Assembly (NCBI GenBank): GCA_026646885.1
Contig: JAPKHK010000010.1
Location: 38,703-102,702 of the forward strand
Length of the DNA: 64,000 nucleotides
Direction: 5' to 3'
Origin: Casimicrobiaceae bacterium
GTDB lineage: Bacteria > Pseudomonadota > Gammaproteobacteria > Burkholderiales > Casimicrobiaceae
Shown here: in pieces, positions 55,288-63,809 of the stretch
Layout of the letters: each line of letters begins with the position of its first letter
How positions within the stretch are numbered: the first letter of the stretch is position 1
Made by a program: the position numbers and the translations under genes
The notes under the pieces: model-generated
Told to the model about the DNA's origin: nothing
What the model saw: only the letters and a program-made list of their open reading frames with translations
Databases searched by the model: none

Positions 55288-55659
55288 GCAAGCTCCGAGG
55301 GAAATGCGACTGCCGCGAGCAGACTCTCGACGGCCAATCCGCTCACGACACTCGCCGTCTTGTCTTGGATAATGGGAAAGCATCGGCCGTGGCGGTGCAC
55401 GCTCCTAGGGCCGCTTGCCTCGCTCGAATTTCCCTGCGGCAGGCTTCCGAACCGAAGATTCGGTCCGCGAGGTGGTTTCGGGGCGCGTTCATGGGTGCAG
55501 TCTAGCACTCCACTTTCGCTCGGTCACTTAACTGCGGGTGACCGCGCGAGGCGCGCGCCTGCGCGTTCTCTAGGCGATCGATAAACCCCTGCGAAATACG
55601 CGAGGCCGTTCACCTGAAATGTCAATTACCCATCGGCCAGTCTATGATGGCGTTTGCGC
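55288..55659. other. Intergenic region upstream of the radical SAM gene
   Basis: About 370 bases between divergent genes. On the minus strand a 76-codon GTG-started frame (55278-55508) ends inside the radical SAM start; it is weakly protein-like and uncertain. CCGAA/TTCGG at about 55448-55459 forms a small hairpin. A good TATGAT -10 at 55643-55648 belongs to the HAD gene. Confidence 0.4.
55643..55648 (+). promoter_or_regulatory. -10 element (TATGAT) of the HAD gene
   Basis: TATGAT matches the sigma-70 -10 well; the -35 (TGTCAA region, 17 bases upstream) is poor. Transcription would start near 55655. That leaves almost no leader for the ATG at 55660 but about 44 bases for the TTG at 55699, which has GGAG before it. 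Confidence 0.4.
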
Positions 55660-55698
55660 ATGGATCATAAAACTTCGCCCGATGCTTGTGGAGTCCCC

Positions 55699-56352
55699 TT
55701 GAAACCTGACTGGAACGCCATCGATACCGTGCTGCTCGACATGGACGGCACGCTGCTCGATCTTCATTTCGACAACCATTTCTGGCAAACGCACGTCCCT
55801 CTGCGCTACGCCGAGAAGCACGGGCTCAGCGGCGAGGCGGCGGGCGCCCACCTGGCCGAGCGCTATGGCGCCAAGACGGGCACGCTGGACTGGTATAGCG
55901 TGGATTATTGGTCGCGGGAATTGGCACTCGATATAGCTGCCTTGAAGGCGGAAGTGGCGCACCTCATCGCCGTGCATCCGGACGTTACTGACTTTCTCGA
56001 TGCTTTGCGGCAGATGCGCAAACGCGTCTTGCTCGTCACCAATGCGCACCACAAGAGTCTTGCATTGAAAATGGCGCGCACGGGCCTCGCGGTGCACTTC
56101 GATGTGCTCGTTACCTCACACGAAATCGGCCTGCCCAAGGAAGACGCGGATTTCTGGCCGGCTCTGGCCGCGTTTCATCCCTTCGAGCCGGCACGTAGCC
56201 TCCTGATCGACGACAGCCTGCCGGTGCTGCGCGCGGCGCGCGAGGCCGGCATCGCGCACCTTCTGGGCATCGCGCAACCCGACTCGCGGCGGCCGCGCAA
56301 AGACACGGGTGAGTTCATGGCGATCGATCGATTCGCGCAGATCATGCCTTGA
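55699..56352 (+). CDS. HAD-family nucleotidase (YrfG-like GMP/IMP 5'-nucleotidase)
   Basis: This protein of about 217 residues carries the HAD motifs. Motif I is TVLLDMDGTLLDLHFDNHFW (two Asp), motif II is LLVTNAHHKSL, a Lys lies in SHEIGLPKEDADFW, and the acidic motif IV is LLIDDSLPVL. The LDLHFDNHFW extension is the mark of YrfG-type enzymes, which dephosphorylate GMP and IMP. I prefer TTG at 55699 because GGAG precedes it and the family begins a few residues before motif I; an ATG at 55660 would add 13 unrelated residues. It is a single gene, divergent from the radical SAM gene. Confidence 0.88.
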   Translation: MKPDWNAIDTVLLDMDGTLLDLHFDNHFWQTHVPLRYAEKHGLSGEAAGAHLAERYGAKTGTLDWYSVDYWSRELALDIAALKAEVAHLIAVHPDVTDFLDALRQMRKRVLLVTNAHHKSLALKMARTGLAVHFDVLVTSHEIGLPKEDADFWPALAAFHPFEPARSLLIDDSLPVLRAAREAGIAHLLGIAQPDSRRPRKDTGEFMAIDRFAQIMP

Positions 56353-56502
56353 CCTGAACGCCGCTGAGCGGCACGAAGACGGGGATGGGGGAACGGGCGC
56401 GGCGAAAACCCGATTCGTGTCATCGTCGCCATGGCCGTTGGCTTGAAACGAGCCGTTTTCGCGCGTATCTTGCGGCCTAGATCGACGCTGGAGGAAATAA
56501 CG

Positions 56503-58125
56503 ATGCTGGGTCTCATGCAGAACAAGCCGCTGCTGATTTCCTCGCTGATTCGGCACGCCGAAGCCTATCACGGCGATACGGAAATCGTGTCGCGCGAAAC
56601 GCATGGCGGCATTTTTCGCTACACCTATCGCGACGCTCACACCCGATCCCGGCAGCTCGCGCGTGCGCTGATCGCGCTGGGCGTCAAAGCGGGCGATCGC
56701 CTCGCTTCGCTGGCGTGGAACAACCATCGCCACTTCGAGCTGTACTACGGCATCTCGGGCATGGGGGCGGTGCTCAACACGGTGAATCCGCGCCTTTTTC
56801 CGGACCAGATAAGCTTCATTCTCAATCATGCGGAGGACAGTTATGTCTTCTTCGACATCACCTTCGCGCCGCTCGTGGAAGGGCTCGCGGCGCATTGCCC
56901 GGGTGTAAAGGCCTGGGTGGCGCTAACCGACCGCGAGCACATGCCCAAGACGGCACTCACCAATGTGCTTTGCTACGAAGATCTCGTCAACGGCCATTCG
57001 GACGACTATGAATGGCCGGAGTTCGATGAGCATACGGCCTCCTCGCTGTGCTACACCTCCGGCACCACGGGCAACCCGAAGGGTGCACTTTATTCGCATC
57101 GCTCGACGATCTTGCATACGCTGGCCGCTGCCTTGCCCGATGCCCTCAACCTTTCGGCGCGCGACACGGTGCTGCCGGTGGTGCCGCTTTTTCACGTGAA
57201 CGCCTGGGGTTTGCCTTACTGCGCTGCGCTGACCGGTGCCAAGCTCGTGCTGCCGGGGCCCAACCTCGACGGCGCCAGTCTGTACGAGTTGTTCGAGCAG
57301 GAAAAGGTGACGCTATCCGCCGGAGTGCCCACCATCTGGCTCGGCCTTCTACAATATCTGCAAAGCAAGGCGCTCAAGCTCAGCACCGTGAAGCGCCTGG
57401 TGATCGGCGGCTCGGCCGCGCCGCCGGCCATGATTCGCGCCTTCGATGAACACTTCGGCATCACCGTATTGCACGCCTGGGGCATGACGGAAATGAGCCC
57501 GCTGGGCACCGTCAATACCTTCAAGGGCAAACACGCCGCACTTTCCCCGCAAGCGCGCGAGGCTTTGCGCATCAAGCAGGGGCGCCCCCTTTACGGTGTG
57601 GAGATGAAGATCGTCGATGGCGAAGGCAAGGAGTTGCCGCACGATGGCCAGGCCTTCGGCGACCTCATGGTGCGCGGGCCGTGGGTCGTTTCCGGCTACT
57701 ACAAAAGCGAAGGCGGCAATCCGCTGCGCGAGGGTTGGTTTCCCACCGGCGACGTGGCGACCATGGACGCCGACGGCTACATCCAGATCACCGATCGCTC
57801 GAAAGATGTCATCAAGTCCGGCGGCGAATGGATCAGCTCCATTCAAATCGAGAATACCGCGGTGGCGCACCCCGCCGTAGCGGAAGCCGCCGTGATCGGC
57901 ATTGCGCACCCGAAGTGGGACGAGCGGCCGCTGCTCATCGTGGTGAAGAAGCCGGGGCAGGACGTCACGCGCGAAGCGCTGCTCGACTTCCTGCGTGACA
58001 AAGTAACCAAATGGTGGCTGCCCGACGATGTGGTGTTCGTGGAGAGCCTGCCCCACACGGCAACCGGCAAGCTGCTTAAAACCAAGCTGCGGGAAGAGTT
58101 TCGCGACCACGTATTGACGCGATAG
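56503..58125 (+). CDS. Long/medium-chain acyl-CoA synthetase (AMP-forming)
   Basis: This 540-residue enzyme activates a carboxylic acid to its CoA thioester with ATP. The P-loop-like motif is CYTSGTTGNPKGALYSH, the adenylate motif is HAWGMTEMSPLG, the hinge is WFPTGDVATMDADGYIQITD with DRSKDVIKSGGEWIS, and the catalytic Lys is in TATGKLLKTKLRE. The N-terminus MLGLMQNKPLLISSLIRHAE matches the medium/long-chain fatty acid and DmdB-like subgroup. GGAGG lies 9 bases before the ATG at 56503. It stands alone downstream of the HAD gene. The exact chain length is unknown. Confidence 0.92.
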   Translation: MLGLMQNKPLLISSLIRHAEAYHGDTEIVSRETHGGIFRYTYRDAHTRSRQLARALIALGVKAGDRLASLAWNNHRHFELYYGISGMGAVLNTVNPRLFPDQISFILNHAEDSYVFFDITFAPLVEGLAAHCPGVKAWVALTDREHMPKTALTNVLCYEDLVNGHSDDYEWPEFDEHTASSLCYTSGTTGNPKGALYSHRSTILHTLAAALPDALNLSARDTVLPVVPLFHVNAWGLPYCAALTGAKLVLPGPNLDGASLYELFEQEKVTLSAGVPTIWLGLLQYLQSKALKLSTVKRLVIGGSAAPPAMIRAFDEHFGITVLHAWGMTEMSPLGTVNTFKGKHAALSPQAREALRIKQGRPLYGVEMKIVDGEGKELPHDGQAFGDLMVRGPWVVSGYYKSEGGNPLREGWFPTGDVATMDADGYIQITDRSKDVIKSGGEWISSIQIENTAVAHPAVAEAAVIGIAHPKWDERPLLIVVKKPGQDVTREALLDFLRDKVTKWWLPDDVVFVESLPHTATGKLLKTKLREEFRDHVLTR

Positions 58126-58683
58126 GCCAGCGGACGGGGGCAGCGACTGTTTTTTGCCCGGCCCCCTTAGCCGAGTGATGCAAGCTCTACCGCTTGGATA
58201 GATGGTCTGGATAAATGGGATAGATTGGGTCGGTGGATAAATGGGGTCGGATAAATGGGGTCGCGGGATAAATGGGGTCGGGAGTCATACTTCTCCTCGC
58301 GTTGGTCCTGTTGCGGCGGTATTTGCTCATTTCTTTGGGCAGCAGATGCCCGACGCGCTTGCTGATTGGCGGTGCTGAAAGCGGCGTGCCAATTTGTATC
58401 GGATCATCGTCCAGGCACGGCGCGTGACTGCACGTTCATTCATTCCCATTTCCCCGACTCCGTGCTCGCTGCCGACTCTGCGGCCATTTCGGCGCCGGCA
58501 AAGATAGTCACCGACGTGCCGCGCGCTTGTGAATATTGAGTTCACCCGCGAGGCGGCACGAAAGGTCGTCCCAGAGGGGGGGTCGGGTACGCGGTCTGCT
58601 ATCCTGCCCGTTGGTTCTGTGGGCCGTGATGATTCCATGACCCGAGGAGCTGCCGTCAACAACATTTTTTGGTGGAGGCTATC
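58126..58683. other. Intergenic region with repeat array type B
   Basis: About 560 bases without a convincing gene. GGGGGC (58136) and GCCCCC (58161) can pair across a loop after the acyl-CoA synthetase stop. The array at 58196-58290 follows. From 58291 to 58683 only low-quality frames are seen; the promoter of the beta-helix gene should be near the right end. Confidence 0.5.
58196..58290. repeat. Short repeat array, type B (GGATAAATGGGGTCG), ending GGGTCGGGAGTCATA
   Basis: Intact units GGATAAATGGG(GTCG) start at about 58209, 58235, 58249 and 58266, with degenerate ones at 58196 and 58219. The end GGGTCGGGAGTCATA matches the end of the array at 51474-51565 except for one base. The unit length (13-17 bases) and copy number (about six) are similar in both arrays, while the unit core differs (ATAAATGG against ATAAACAG). 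Confidence 0.75.
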
Positions 58684-59688
58684 ATGATTCGTTTTGTTGC
58701 CCTGGTCGTTGGTTTCACCGTTCTGCTCGCTTGCGCGGGCGAGTCGTGCGCCGCGCAACGTACTTTCGTTTCGGTGCTGGGCAACGACGCCAATACGGCG
58801 AGTAACTGCTCCAATGCCTTTCCCTGTCGAGGTTTCGGGGCTGCGCTTACCGTGACCGATGCCGGTGGCGAGATCGTCGTCAAAGATTCGGGCGGCTACG
58901 GGCCGGTCAGCATCGACAAATCAGTGTCGATCATCGCGCCGGAAGGTGTTTATGCGGGCATCAGCGTGTTTCCGGGCAACAACGGGATCACCATTGCCAC
59001 CGCGAGTGTCAATTTTCGCCTCAAAGGTCTAACCATCAATGGCCTGGGCGGTACGCGCGGCGTTTACATGACGGCGGGCGCGAGTCTCACCGTGGAAAAT
59101 TGTGTCATTCTCAATTTTCCGTCGACGCCCTACGGTCACGGGATCTCGGTCGAAACCGGCGCAGTCGTCCATGTGCTCGACAGCTTACTGCAGGGAAACT
59201 ACGTTGGTGTTTCGCTGCAAGGGGGTGCGAATGCGCTGTTGTCCCGCACGCGTCTGCTCGACGGCAGCTATGGCTTGAGTGTCTTCTCGGGGACGAGCGG
59301 ACAGACCACAATGGCCGAGTTGACTCACAGCGAGATTCGCAACTCGTATCACGGAGCGCTCGCGGAGGCGTATACCTCAGGAACCGCGGTCCTGCGCATC
59401 AACAATGCCATGATCGCGAACAACTATTACGGCGTTTCGGTCATCGGTTCAGGTGCAAGTGCGCGGGCCAGCGTCACCGACAGCCTGCTGACAGACCAAA
59501 GCGATTGCGGCATTGCCGGCTGGAACAGCGGCACGCAGCTCATCATCAGCAGCAACCGCGCACTGCGAAACAAATACGCCTTCTGCCAGTCCTTTGGTGC
59601 AGTCGTCGAGTCGACTGGGGACAACACCGTGCGGCAGAGCATCACTGCCGATACCGACGGGACTGTGACCACCGTTGGGAAGATCTGA
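58684..59688 (+). CDS. Secreted right-handed beta-helix protein
   Basis: This 334-residue protein has a signal peptide (MIRFVALVVGFTVLLACAG, cleaved near SCAA). The mature part starts RTFVSVLGNDANTASNCSN, a common opening of secreted pectin-lyase-fold proteins. It continues with helical-turn repeats such as GVYMTAGASLTVENCVILN, GISVETGAVVHVLDSLLQG and MIANNYYGVSVIGSG. GGAGG lies before the ATG at 58684. No catalytic site can be named and no IPTL tail is present. It resembles the beta-helix protein at 13889-14725 in fold only. Confidence 0.78.
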   Translation: MIRFVALVVGFTVLLACAGESCAAQRTFVSVLGNDANTASNCSNAFPCRGFGAALTVTDAGGEIVVKDSGGYGPVSIDKSVSIIAPEGVYAGISVFPGNNGITIATASVNFRLKGLTINGLGGTRGVYMTAGASLTVENCVILNFPSTPYGHGISVETGAVVHVLDSLLQGNYVGVSLQGGANALLSRTRLLDGSYGLSVFSGTSGQTTMAELTHSEIRNSYHGALAEAYTSGTAVLRINNAMIANNYYGVSVIGSGASARASVTDSLLTDQSDCGIAGWNSGTQLIISSNRALRNKYAFCQSFGAVVESTGDNTVRQSITADTDGTVTTVGKI

Positions 59689-59888
59689 TCGCCAGGGCTG
59701 AGAGAAAGGGGCAACAAGAGGGGCGGGAATCCTATGCGTTGGTCGCGCGCCATTGCCCCGTCATTCGCGTGCCCCGCTGCGCCAGCAAAGGTTGTGTGTT
59801 GTCTCCGCGCCCCTGTGGACGGACCTTGGGTTCCTCGTTGCCGAGGATCGTCGTGGACTGAAGGCTTGCTCTGAGAATGGAGGACCTC

Positions 59889-60133
59889 ATGGAATTCGTC
59901 TGGTTCATCGTGGTCGGGTTGATCGCAGGGTGGCTTGCGGGTCTGCTCGTCAAAGGGGCGGATTCGGGGTTGTCGGTGACATCGTTGTCGGCATGTTGGG
60001 CGCGTTGCTTGGGGGCTTTTTGTTCCGCTCTCTGGGTGCATCGCTCGGTGGCGGCCTGATTGGCTCCGTAGTCGTGGCGACCATTGGGGCGGTGATTCTT
60101 GTTCTTGTTGTGCGTCTAATCAAACGCGCCTAG
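59889..60133 (+). pseudogene. GlsB/YeaQ/YmgE-family membrane protein, frameshifted
   Basis: The first 26 codons give MEFVWFIVVGLIAGWLAGLL followed by VKGADS. The family then continues in another frame as GGFGVVGDIVVGMLGALLGG and the end VLVVRLIKRA. Restoring one G in the GGGG run at about 59955-59958 would rebuild a normal 81-residue protein (VKGGGFGVVGD). GGAGG precedes the ATG at 59889. The family is small, with two or three membrane helices, and is stress-linked. The shift is either a real lesion or a base-calling error in a homopolymer; no canonical -1 slippery heptamer is in frame. Confidence 0.8.
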
Positions 60134-60236
60134 AAACACAACCTTTCCCGTTATTCAACCAGCCAGGGCCAGCTCTTCCCGCCGGAGCATGCGGCTGAGC
60201 TTGGCGTAGAGCAGATTGGCCACTCGAGGATAACCA

Positions 60237-60578
60237 ATGTTCCGCAGAATCGTTGCAATGGCATTGCTCGTCTCATTCGTGGCGATGGCCACTTCAGGCG
60301 CCATGATGTTCGTGATCGAAAGACCGTCCTTCACGATGCAAATGCATCCTGTTCACAAATTGTTCGGTATCTTGATGGTTCTCTCCGCCGTTGCTCACAT
60401 GACGCTGAACTTTCACAGCATCACGGCTCACATCAGATCTCGCACCGGCATCGTGGTGGCGATCACCTTGTCCGTCCTTCTGGTTCTGCTGTATGCGGTC
60501 GCCGCGAACAACGCGGTCCCAGAAGACCTTGCCAAAGAGATGGATGCGGCAGCCGCCAGCGCCGAGAGCCGAAAATGA
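60237..60578 (+). CDS. DUF4405-like membrane protein
   Basis: This 113-residue protein has three predicted helices: MALLVSFVAMATSGAMMFVI, KLFGILMVLSAVAHMTLNF and VVAITLSVLLVLLYAV. His residues in MQMHPVHKLFG and AHMTLNFHS are placed as in the DUF4405 or cytochrome-b-like two-helix proteins that may bind heme. The C-terminus is Ala/Glu-rich and cytoplasmic. It lies between the frameshifted GlsB gene and the hemolysin III gene. The function is unknown. Confidence 0.68.
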   Translation: MFRRIVAMALLVSFVAMATSGAMMFVIERPSFTMQMHPVHKLFGILMVLSAVAHMTLNFHSITAHIRSRTGIVVAITLSVLLVLLYAVAANNAVPEDLAKEMDAAAASAESRK

Positions 60579-60706
60579 GTGCTCGTCAGCGTAACCGCTC
60601 AGGAGTCCCCGGCAGGCGTGTAGAATGCGTGCTTCGCCGCGCGTGAATCGCTTCTTGCCGACCAGGACAGGTACCGCAGGCCGCGCGCGCAACCAGGAGT
60701 ACATGT

Positions 60707-61339
60707 TTGTATCGCGGTGAACGTTTCAACGGCTACAGCCATCTCGCCGGAGCCGCGCTGGCGCTTGCGGGCGCAACGGTGCTGATCGTCCTGGGCGCCT
60801 TGCGCGCCGACCCCTGGAAAACGGTGAGTTTTTCGGTATATGGCGCTACGCTGATTCTGCTTTATGGCGTCTCCACGCTCTACCACAGCACGCGCGGCAG
60901 GACCAAAGAGGTATTTCGCAAGCTCGATCACTGCGCGATTTATTTGCTGATTGCCGGCACTTACACGCCTTTTACCCTCGTCAGTCTGCGCGGCCCTTGG
61001 GGCTGGTCGATCTTCGGCGTGGTTTGGGGGTTGGCGCTGCTGGGCGTGGTGCAGGAGTTCATTCTAGGCAAAGGCGCGCGGCTTCCTTCGCTGGCGATCT
61101 ATGTGACCATGGGATGGGTGGCGCTCGTCGCGGTAGTGCCCCTGATCGACGCGCTCGGCCCTGGTGGCTTCGCTTGGGTAGCGGCCGGCGGCGTGGTCTA
61201 TACCGCGGGCATCGTCTTCTACCTTTTCGACGAGCGCTTCCGCCATTGGCATGGCATATGGCATTTGTTTGTCGTTGCCGGCAGCGTCGTGCATTACCTC
61301 GCTATTTTGCTTTACGTCGCTTGCCCACAATGTGGTTAA
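60707..61339 (+). CDS. Hemolysin III family (PAQR-type) membrane protein
   Basis: This 210-residue protein has seven predicted helices and the family motifs: ERFNGYSHLAGAALALAG at the start, STLYHSTRG, a DHCAIYLLIAGTYTPFTLV segment and HGIWHLFVVAGSVVHYLA with the zinc-site His residues. The start is TTG at 60707 with AGGAG 8 bases before it; the nearby ATG at 60703 is in another frame and stops after five codons. The family is poorly understood; relatives include eukaryotic progestin/adipoQ receptors, and haemolytic activity is shown only for a few. Confidence 0.88.
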   Translation: MYRGERFNGYSHLAGAALALAGATVLIVLGALRADPWKTVSFSVYGATLILLYGVSTLYHSTRGRTKEVFRKLDHCAIYLLIAGTYTPFTLVSLRGPWGWSIFGVVWGLALLGVVQEFILGKGARLPSLAIYVTMGWVALVAVVPLIDALGPGGFAWVAAGGVVYTAGIVFYLFDERFRHWHGIWHLFVVAGSVVHYLAILLYVACPQCG

Positions 61340-61520
61340 GCTACCTGATGCCTTTTTCCGGCCGCGGCACGGACAATGGGTGGTGCGAACCATCAAGCAC
61401 AAGCCCAAACGATCGGGTTTGACCGCGGCGCGACCGGTGAGTATGCTGGTCTAGCCGCGTGAGTTGCCGGATTGACGGACCGCGGTCTGATCGGATTGTG
61501 ATATCGAAGGAGCACTAGCG

Positions 61521-62108
61521 ATGCAAGTGACCGATCTTCTCTCTCAAATGGGTGGACTCCAATCGATGGCGCGCGAACTCGGGGTGAGCGAAGAGCAAGC
61601 CGCCAGCGGCGCCGAAGCGCTGCTGCCGGCCATCCTTGGCGGCTTCAAGAAGCAGGCGCAGAGCGCGCCCAGCGGCATCGAAGGACTGGGCGGGTTGCTG
61701 GGTCAATTGGGTGGCGGCGGCCTGCTCGACGAAGTACTTGCGCCGCAGCCTACGGATTTGAGCCACGGCAATGCGGTCCTGGGGGAGATTTTTGGTTCCA
61801 AGGAAATCAGCCGCACGGTGGCGCAGAACGCCGCAAGTCAAACCGGACTCGACCCCTCCATGCTCAAGCAGATGTTGCCCATGTTGGCGATGATGGTGAC
61901 CGGAGTCATGTCGCGGCAAGGCGGGCTCGACAGCCCGGCTCCCTCGGGCGGCCTTGGCGGATTGCTGGGTGGCCTGCTGGGCGGGAGCAGCCCAGCCCCC
62001 ACGAATACTGCGGGTGGTTTGTCCGGTCTGGTGTCGATGCTCGACATGGATGGCAACGGCAATCCGCTGGATGACATCCTGCGCGTGGCCGGCAAGGCCT
62101 TGCGCTAG
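61521..62108 (+). CDS. DUF937 protein
   Basis: This 195-residue protein starts MQVTDLLSQMGGLQSMAREL and has the DUF937 arrangement: EEQAASGAEALLPAILGGFK, then NAVLGEIFGSKEISRTVAQN and LDPSMLKQMLPMLAMMV. A Gly/Leu-rich stretch (GGLGGLLGGLLGG) precedes LDMDGNGNPLDDIL, an EF-hand-like loop. GAAGGAG lies upstream of the ATG. It is probably cytoplasmic. The family (YidB-like) has no established function. The DUF2853 gene follows about 100 bases on. Confidence 0.85.
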   Translation: MQVTDLLSQMGGLQSMARELGVSEEQAASGAEALLPAILGGFKKQAQSAPSGIEGLGGLLGQLGGGGLLDEVLAPQPTDLSHGNAVLGEIFGSKEISRTVAQNAASQTGLDPSMLKQMLPMLAMMVTGVMSRQGGLDSPAPSGGLGGLLGGLLGGSSPAPTNTAGGLSGLVSMLDMDGNGNPLDDILRVAGKALR

Positions 62109-62211
62109 GCGAAAACTCTCTAAGGCGCGAATCGAGCGTGGGAATGTCGCATTCTTCCAGCGCATTTCATGGCGATTCGCGATGGGTAGTTCATCAACAG
62201 AGGAGATCAGC

Positions 62212-62523
62212 ATGGCCGATTATGTGACCGACGTGCGCAAGTACACCCCCAGCGTCAATGAAGCCGCCGTCGCGGCAATTGTTAAGTACTGCGGCATCGC
62301 CTTGCAGAATGCCGACTCATCATTGGTTTCGGCAACCGACTCCAAAGAACTGGCGACCGTGCGCGACGGCTTTGCCGCCAAGAAACTCGGTTTGGACGGT
62401 GCTGCTGCCGATACGGGCATCAAGACGGTGGTGGCAAAAATGAAAGATACGCCGCGCAAGCACCGCGTGACTTTCTATTACCTGTTGGCGGAAGCGACCG
62501 GCACTCTGAACAAGCTCGCCTGA
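62212..62523 (+). CDS. DUF2853 protein
   Basis: This 103-residue protein starts MADYVTDVRKYTPSVNEAAV and continues with KYCGIALQNADSSLVSATDS and TPRKHRVTFYYLLAEATGTL, the standard DUF2853 pattern. It is small, helical and probably cytoplasmic. AGAGGAG stands 6 bases before the ATG at 62212, and a longer upstream frame is not needed. The function of the family is unknown. A clear intrinsic terminator follows at 62545. Confidence 0.88.
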   Translation: MADYVTDVRKYTPSVNEAAVAAIVKYCGIALQNADSSLVSATDSKELATVRDGFAAKKLGLDGAAADTGIKTVVAKMKDTPRKHRVTFYYLLAEATGTLNKLA

Positions 62524-62544
62524 GTTGCCTGAGGTTCCAAAGGA

Positions 62545-62570
62545 GGGATTGGCCGCGGCCGGTCCCTTTT
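62545..62570 (+). terminator. Intrinsic terminator after the DUF2853 gene
   Basis: GGGATTGG (62545-62552) pairs with CCGGTCCC (62559-62566), with two G-T pairs and a CCGCGG loop region, and is followed by TTTT. It lies 22 bases after the stop codon. The rest of 62571-62842 shows no gene; the prenyltransferase promoter must be there. Confidence 0.75.
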
Positions 62571-62842
62571 GTCATTGATACCCGCGCTCACGAGAGGCGA
62601 ACCGTCTGCTTGGCCGGCTTGCAATGGTTCCGAGGGAGCTTGAGGTTGGGCTGGGTGACTGCCAATCTGCAAGAAAGCCGAGGCGGCGTGGAATCTCTTG
62701 TCCTAGCGCAACGGAACCCAATCAAGAGACGCGCAAGCGCGACGCATTGCCTCGCCCCTTTTCTTGCAGAACACCGGCTCAACTGAGCCCGTTCCCCGAC
62801 CTCGGTGCAAAGAGGCCTCGTATTGACTGAGGGATCCGTGAT

Positions 62843-63790
62843 ATGCCGCCGCATGAACCTACTCTCGCCGCTCTGCCCAACCCCTTGCTGCGCTTTTTCG
62901 CCGCAACGCGCCCGGCATTCTTAAGCGTCACGTTTGTCGCTTGCCTGGTCGGTCTGGCCACGGCCGCGCTCGATGGAAGCATGTTACGACCCGCCGCCGC
63001 GTTTTTTACGGTGTTCTTTGCTTCGGTGGCCCACGCCGGCATCAATGTGCTCAACGATTACTACGATGCCCGCAACGGCAGCGACGCCGCGAATGTGGAG
63101 CGCCAGTTCCCCTTCACCGGCGGCAGTCGTTTCATCCAAAATGGTGTGCTAAGCGAGCGCGCGGCGGGGATCTATGGCTACACCCTCTTGGCCGCCGTCA
63201 TCCCGGCTGGCCTCTGGCTCACTTGGACCTCCGCCAGCGGGCTCATGTGGATAGGCCTGGGCGGACTCTTCGTCGGTTGGGCCTACTCCGCCCCGCCCTT
63301 CAAGCTGATGAGCCGAGGCGCGGGCGAAGTCGCCGTGGGCTGCGGCTGGTTGCTGGTGGTGGCCGGCGCCGACTTCGTGCAGCGCGGCACGTTTTCTGCG
63401 CTGCCTTTGATCGCCGGTCTGCCCTACGCCTTGCACGTAACCAACGTGCTGTTCATCAACCAGTTCCCCGACTACCGCGCCGATGCCGCCACGGCCAAAC
63501 GCAATTGGGTCGTGCGGCTGAGCCCGCGGAGGGCACGCTTCATCTACCCGATGCTGGTCGGCGTCGCCTACGCTTGGTTGATTGGCGCCGTCGCCCTCAA
63601 GGCGCTGCCCTGGACCGCCCTGCTCGCTCTTGCTGCGCTCTCCCCCGCGCTGCTTGCCAGCAGAGGTCTGCTGACCAACGCAACCGGACCCGCCGCCTTG
63701 CTGCCCGCGATTCGAGCCACCATTGCTGCGGCGCTGCTACACGGCTTGCTGCTGGCGGCGGGGCTGGTGGCGGCGCGGCTTCTAAACTAG
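62843..63790 (+). CDS. UbiA-family prenyltransferase (MenA-like)
   Basis: This 315-residue integral membrane protein has about nine helices. The first Asp-rich motif is NVLNDYYDARNGSDAANVER (about 70-89), where the polyprenyl diphosphate magnesium sits. The second is NQFPDYRADAATAKRNWVVR (about 210-229). This spacing is that of UbiA enzymes, nearest to the MenA-type 1,4-dihydroxy-2-naphthoate group. It joins a prenyl chain to an aromatic ring. No quinone pathway gene is adjacent, so the acceptor is unproven. A GGGATCCGTGAT stretch precedes the ATG. Confidence 0.85.
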   Translation: MPPHEPTLAALPNPLLRFFAATRPAFLSVTFVACLVGLATAALDGSMLRPAAAFFTVFFASVAHAGINVLNDYYDARNGSDAANVERQFPFTGGSRFIQNGVLSERAAGIYGYTLLAAVIPAGLWLTWTSASGLMWIGLGGLFVGWAYSAPPFKLMSRGAGEVAVGCGWLLVVAGADFVQRGTFSALPLIAGLPYALHVTNVLFINQFPDYRADAATAKRNWVVRLSPRRARFIYPMLVGVAYAWLIGAVALKALPWTALLALAALSPALLASRGLLTNATGPAALLPAIRATIAAALLHGLLLAAGLVAARLLN

Positions 63791-63809
63791 GTGAGTAAGC
63801 CCCGAGGGC

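Noticed and set aside
58327..58758. 143-codon minus-strand frame in the gap before the beta-helix gene
   Set aside because: It overlaps the signal-peptide region of the beta-helix gene and has an Arg-rich composition without domain or ribosome site.
59950..59965. Programmed -1 frameshifting in the GlsB/YeaQ gene
   Set aside because: The zero-frame codons are AAA GGG GCG, which do not form a canonical X XXY YYZ slippery heptamer, and no clear downstream pseudoknot is seen. A one-base loss is simpler.
60152..60236. A protein-like 25-residue minus-strand ending (ANLLYAKLSRMLRREELALA) before the DUF4405 gene
   Set aside because: The frame continues only as antisense of the DUF4405 gene with no start or family match. 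It is too short to support as a gene fragment.
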